From contig DOVL01000238.1 in NCBI GenBank assembly GCA_003520105.1, forward strand, positions 1-6,224: 6,224 bases of DNA. Direction: 5' to 3'. The notes below the pieces were generated by a model. It was not told the origin of the DNA and made no database searches. It worked only from the letters and a program-made list of their open reading frames with translations. Source of the DNA: Lachnospiraceae bacterium (lineage in GTDB: Bacteria > Bacillota > Clostridia > Lachnospirales > Lachnospiraceae). The position numbers and the translations under genes are program-made. This document shows positions 4,813-6,224 of the stretch, in pieces; positions within the stretch are counted from its first letter, which is position 1; every line of letters begins with the position of its first letter.

Positions 4813-6224
4813 CATTAAGACAAGCATATAATCAAATATAGGCTGTTTACCCTCTATAACAATAAACTCGGTCCGTTTATAAACTCCGGAAAGTTTATTT
4901 TTTATCTCATTAGTTTCACTCTCGTTCGTATCCTTACCTGCGATCAGAATAGCCACATCATAACTGCCGCACTCAAGCTCTCTGGCAAGTCCGATAACAG
5001 CGTCATCTCTCTTCACAGTATCAAGATATATCTTGTCTCCGACAAAGCCGATATAATCTCCGTCTCTGACAGAAACGCCATCCATACTGGTCTCGCGGTT
5101 TGCCTTGGAAACAACGCCTGTAACAACCGTTGCTGCCGATTCTCTGGCATTACTAATTATCTCGTCTATATTATCAGATGAGGTATCAAGCATTGAAATC
5201 GCTGCATATCCCTCGCCGATAGTCTTGGTATCTATAACCCTTACATCCGATTCCTTATACAGCTCTGCCGCCTGACATGCCGTAAGGTAGATGTTGCTGT
5301 TATTTGCAAATACAAATATTGTATCAGCGTAAACCTCTTCAAAGCTCTTAATAAAATCCTCAGTTGAAGGATTCATGCTCTGTCCGCCATCAACAACCGC
5401 ATCACAGCCAAGTGATATGAAGAATTCTTTTATCCCTTCTCCGGCAGCTACACTTACTATACCGTATTTCTTACGAATCTTTTTACGGAAGCTGCTTCCT
5501 GATAAATACCCTCCCGGAGATGTCTCACCGTATGAAGTCCCTGCTGATGATATGGTTCCACAGTCCGTCGTTCCATAAGATTTATCTTCCGAGTTCTCCA
5601 TCTGTTTCTTCAGCTCACTCTCATGATGCTGAAGAGTCATATTTTCGATCTTAAGCGTAAGGAACTCACCGTATTTCTGACAATGATTAAGTATCACGCC
5701 CGGTTCCTTCGTATGAACATGAACCTTGACGATTGAATCATCGCGGAAGGCAACCACCGAGTCGCCTTCGCTGTTCAGATATTCGATAAGTCCGTCAAGA
5801 TCAAACTTATCCTTATCTACCTTGCTCTTCTGAAGCCTCAGGAGAAACTCGGTGCAATATCCGAATTCAAGTGTTGTGTCTTCGGTAAAGAGCGAAATAT
5901 CAACTTTTTTCTTTGGTTCTGAAATTGCCTGTTCACATGAAACAGCCTGATCACCGGCAAGAGCCTTTCTCATACCTTCTACGATATAGATAAAGCCTGC
6001 TCCTCCGCTGTCAACAACACCCGACTCCTTAAGCACAGCCAGAAGCTCCGGTGTACGTTCAAGTGATGAGTGTAACTCAAGAAGAAAATCATCAAAGAAA
6101 TCCTCGAAGGTGCTGTCATCCGTCACCCTCTCGGATGCATATCGAACTGCATCCTTGTATACAGTAAGAATTGTTCCTTCAACAGGTATAGAAACTGCTC
6201 TGTAAGCCTCTTCTACGCCGGATT
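4810..6224 (-). CDS. fakA: FakA/YloV-type fatty acid kinase (DAK2/DhaL family), C-terminal 470 residues; 5' end outside window
   Basis: The open frame continues without a stop to the window edge. An internal GTG at 6126 is not the start: the 32 codons before it encode SGVEEAYRAV-SIPVEGTILTVYKDA, typical of the DhaL nucleotide-binding domain. The N-terminal ATP/Mg-binding motif is beyond the window. Visible parts (visible numbering): the end of DhaL with VLKESGVVDSGGAGF at 63-77; a middle domain with YCTEF (Cys123) and VKVHVHTKEPG (His168, His170), matching the zinc-binding Cys/His/His set described for staphylococcal FakA; a Ser/Gly/Thr-rich linker at about 210-244; and a C-terminal domain opening KKYGIVSVAAGEGIKEFF, with GGQSMNPSTED at 280-290. 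FakA phosphorylates FakB-bound fatty acids using ATP. The stop codon TAG is part of the fakB ribosome binding site. In many Firmicutes this gene follows rpmB and an Asp23-family gene; those would lie beyond 6224. Confidence 0.92.
   Translation of the reverse strand, partial: SGVEEAYRAVSIPVEGTILTVYKDAVRYASERVTDDSTFEDFFDDFLLELHSSLERTPELLAVLKESGVVDSGGAGFIYIVEGMRKALAGDQAVSCEQAISEPKKKVDISLFTEDTTLEFGYCTEFLLRLQKSKVDKDKFDLDGLIEYLNSEGDSVVAFRDDSIVKVHVHTKEPGVILNHCQKYGEFLTLKIENMTLQHHESELKKQMENSEDKSYGTTDCGTISSAGTSYGETSPGGYLSGSSFRKKIRKKYGIVSVAAGEGIKEFFISLGCDAVVDGGQSMNPSTEDFIKSFEEVYADTIFVFANNSNIYLTACQAAELYKESDVRVIDTKTIGEGYAAISMLDTSSDNIDEIISNARESAATVVTGVVSKANRETSMDGVSVRDGDYIGFVGDKIYLDTVKRDDAVIGLARELECGSYDVAILIAGKDTNESETNEIKNKLSGVYKRTEFIVIEGKQPIFDYMLVLM

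Noticed and set aside
6124..6126. GTG as a possible start of the FakA-like protein
   Set aside because: The same frame stays open to the window edge and encodes typical DhaL-domain residues (PVEGTILTV) upstream, so this codon is internal.

Overview
The window looks like a chromosomal piece of an anaerobic Firmicute, most likely in Lachnospiraceae/Clostridia (Butyrivibrio-like). The evidence is moderately AT-rich DNA, strong GGAGG-type ribosome binding sites, tight unidirectional operons, and protein families typical of that group (YloV/FakA-like DAK2 protein, DegV/FakB, PlsX, ACP, PAP2). The taxonomic call is inference only. All credible genes lie on the minus strand, so transcription runs from high to low coordinates.

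Layout in transcription order. (1) 6224-4810: the C-terminal 470 residues of a FakA/YloV-type fatty acid kinase; its 5' end is outside the window. (2) 4799-3930: a DegV-family lipid-binding protein, probably FakB. (3) 3868-2744: a YghO-like GNAT-fold protein of unknown reaction. (4) 2679-1621: PlsX, acyl-ACP:phosphate acyltransferase. (5) 1628-1395: acyl carrier protein. (6) 1402-668: a PAP2-family membrane phosphatase. A rho-independent terminator at about 610-648 closes this operon. (7) After a leader of about 240 bp with candidate promoters, a second operon starts with an unrecognised 52-residue protein (360-202). It overlaps the start of an ECF-type sigma factor (212 to below 1), which is cut by the window edge.

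The first operon reads as an acyl-phosphate hub. In the known Firmicute pathway, FakB presents an exogenous or recycled fatty acid to FakA, which makes acyl-phosphate. PlsX interconverts acyl-phosphate and acyl-ACP, and acyl-phosphate feeds PlsY and so phosphatidic acid. Having FakA, FakB, PlsX and ACP in one transcription unit with a phosphatidate-phosphatase-like PAP2 protein and an uncharacterised GNAT protein is the most interesting aspect of the window. The GNAT protein and the PAP2 enzyme are the components whose job in the pathway is not explained. The usual partners of plsX-acpP (rpmF upstream, rnc/smc or fab genes downstream) are absent here.

The last three genes are tightly coupled: plsX/acpP and acpP/PAP2 each overlap by exactly 8 nt, and the fakB ribosome binding site is built onto the fakA stop codon. 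No tRNA, rRNA, CRISPR array, insertion sequence or long repeat was seen.
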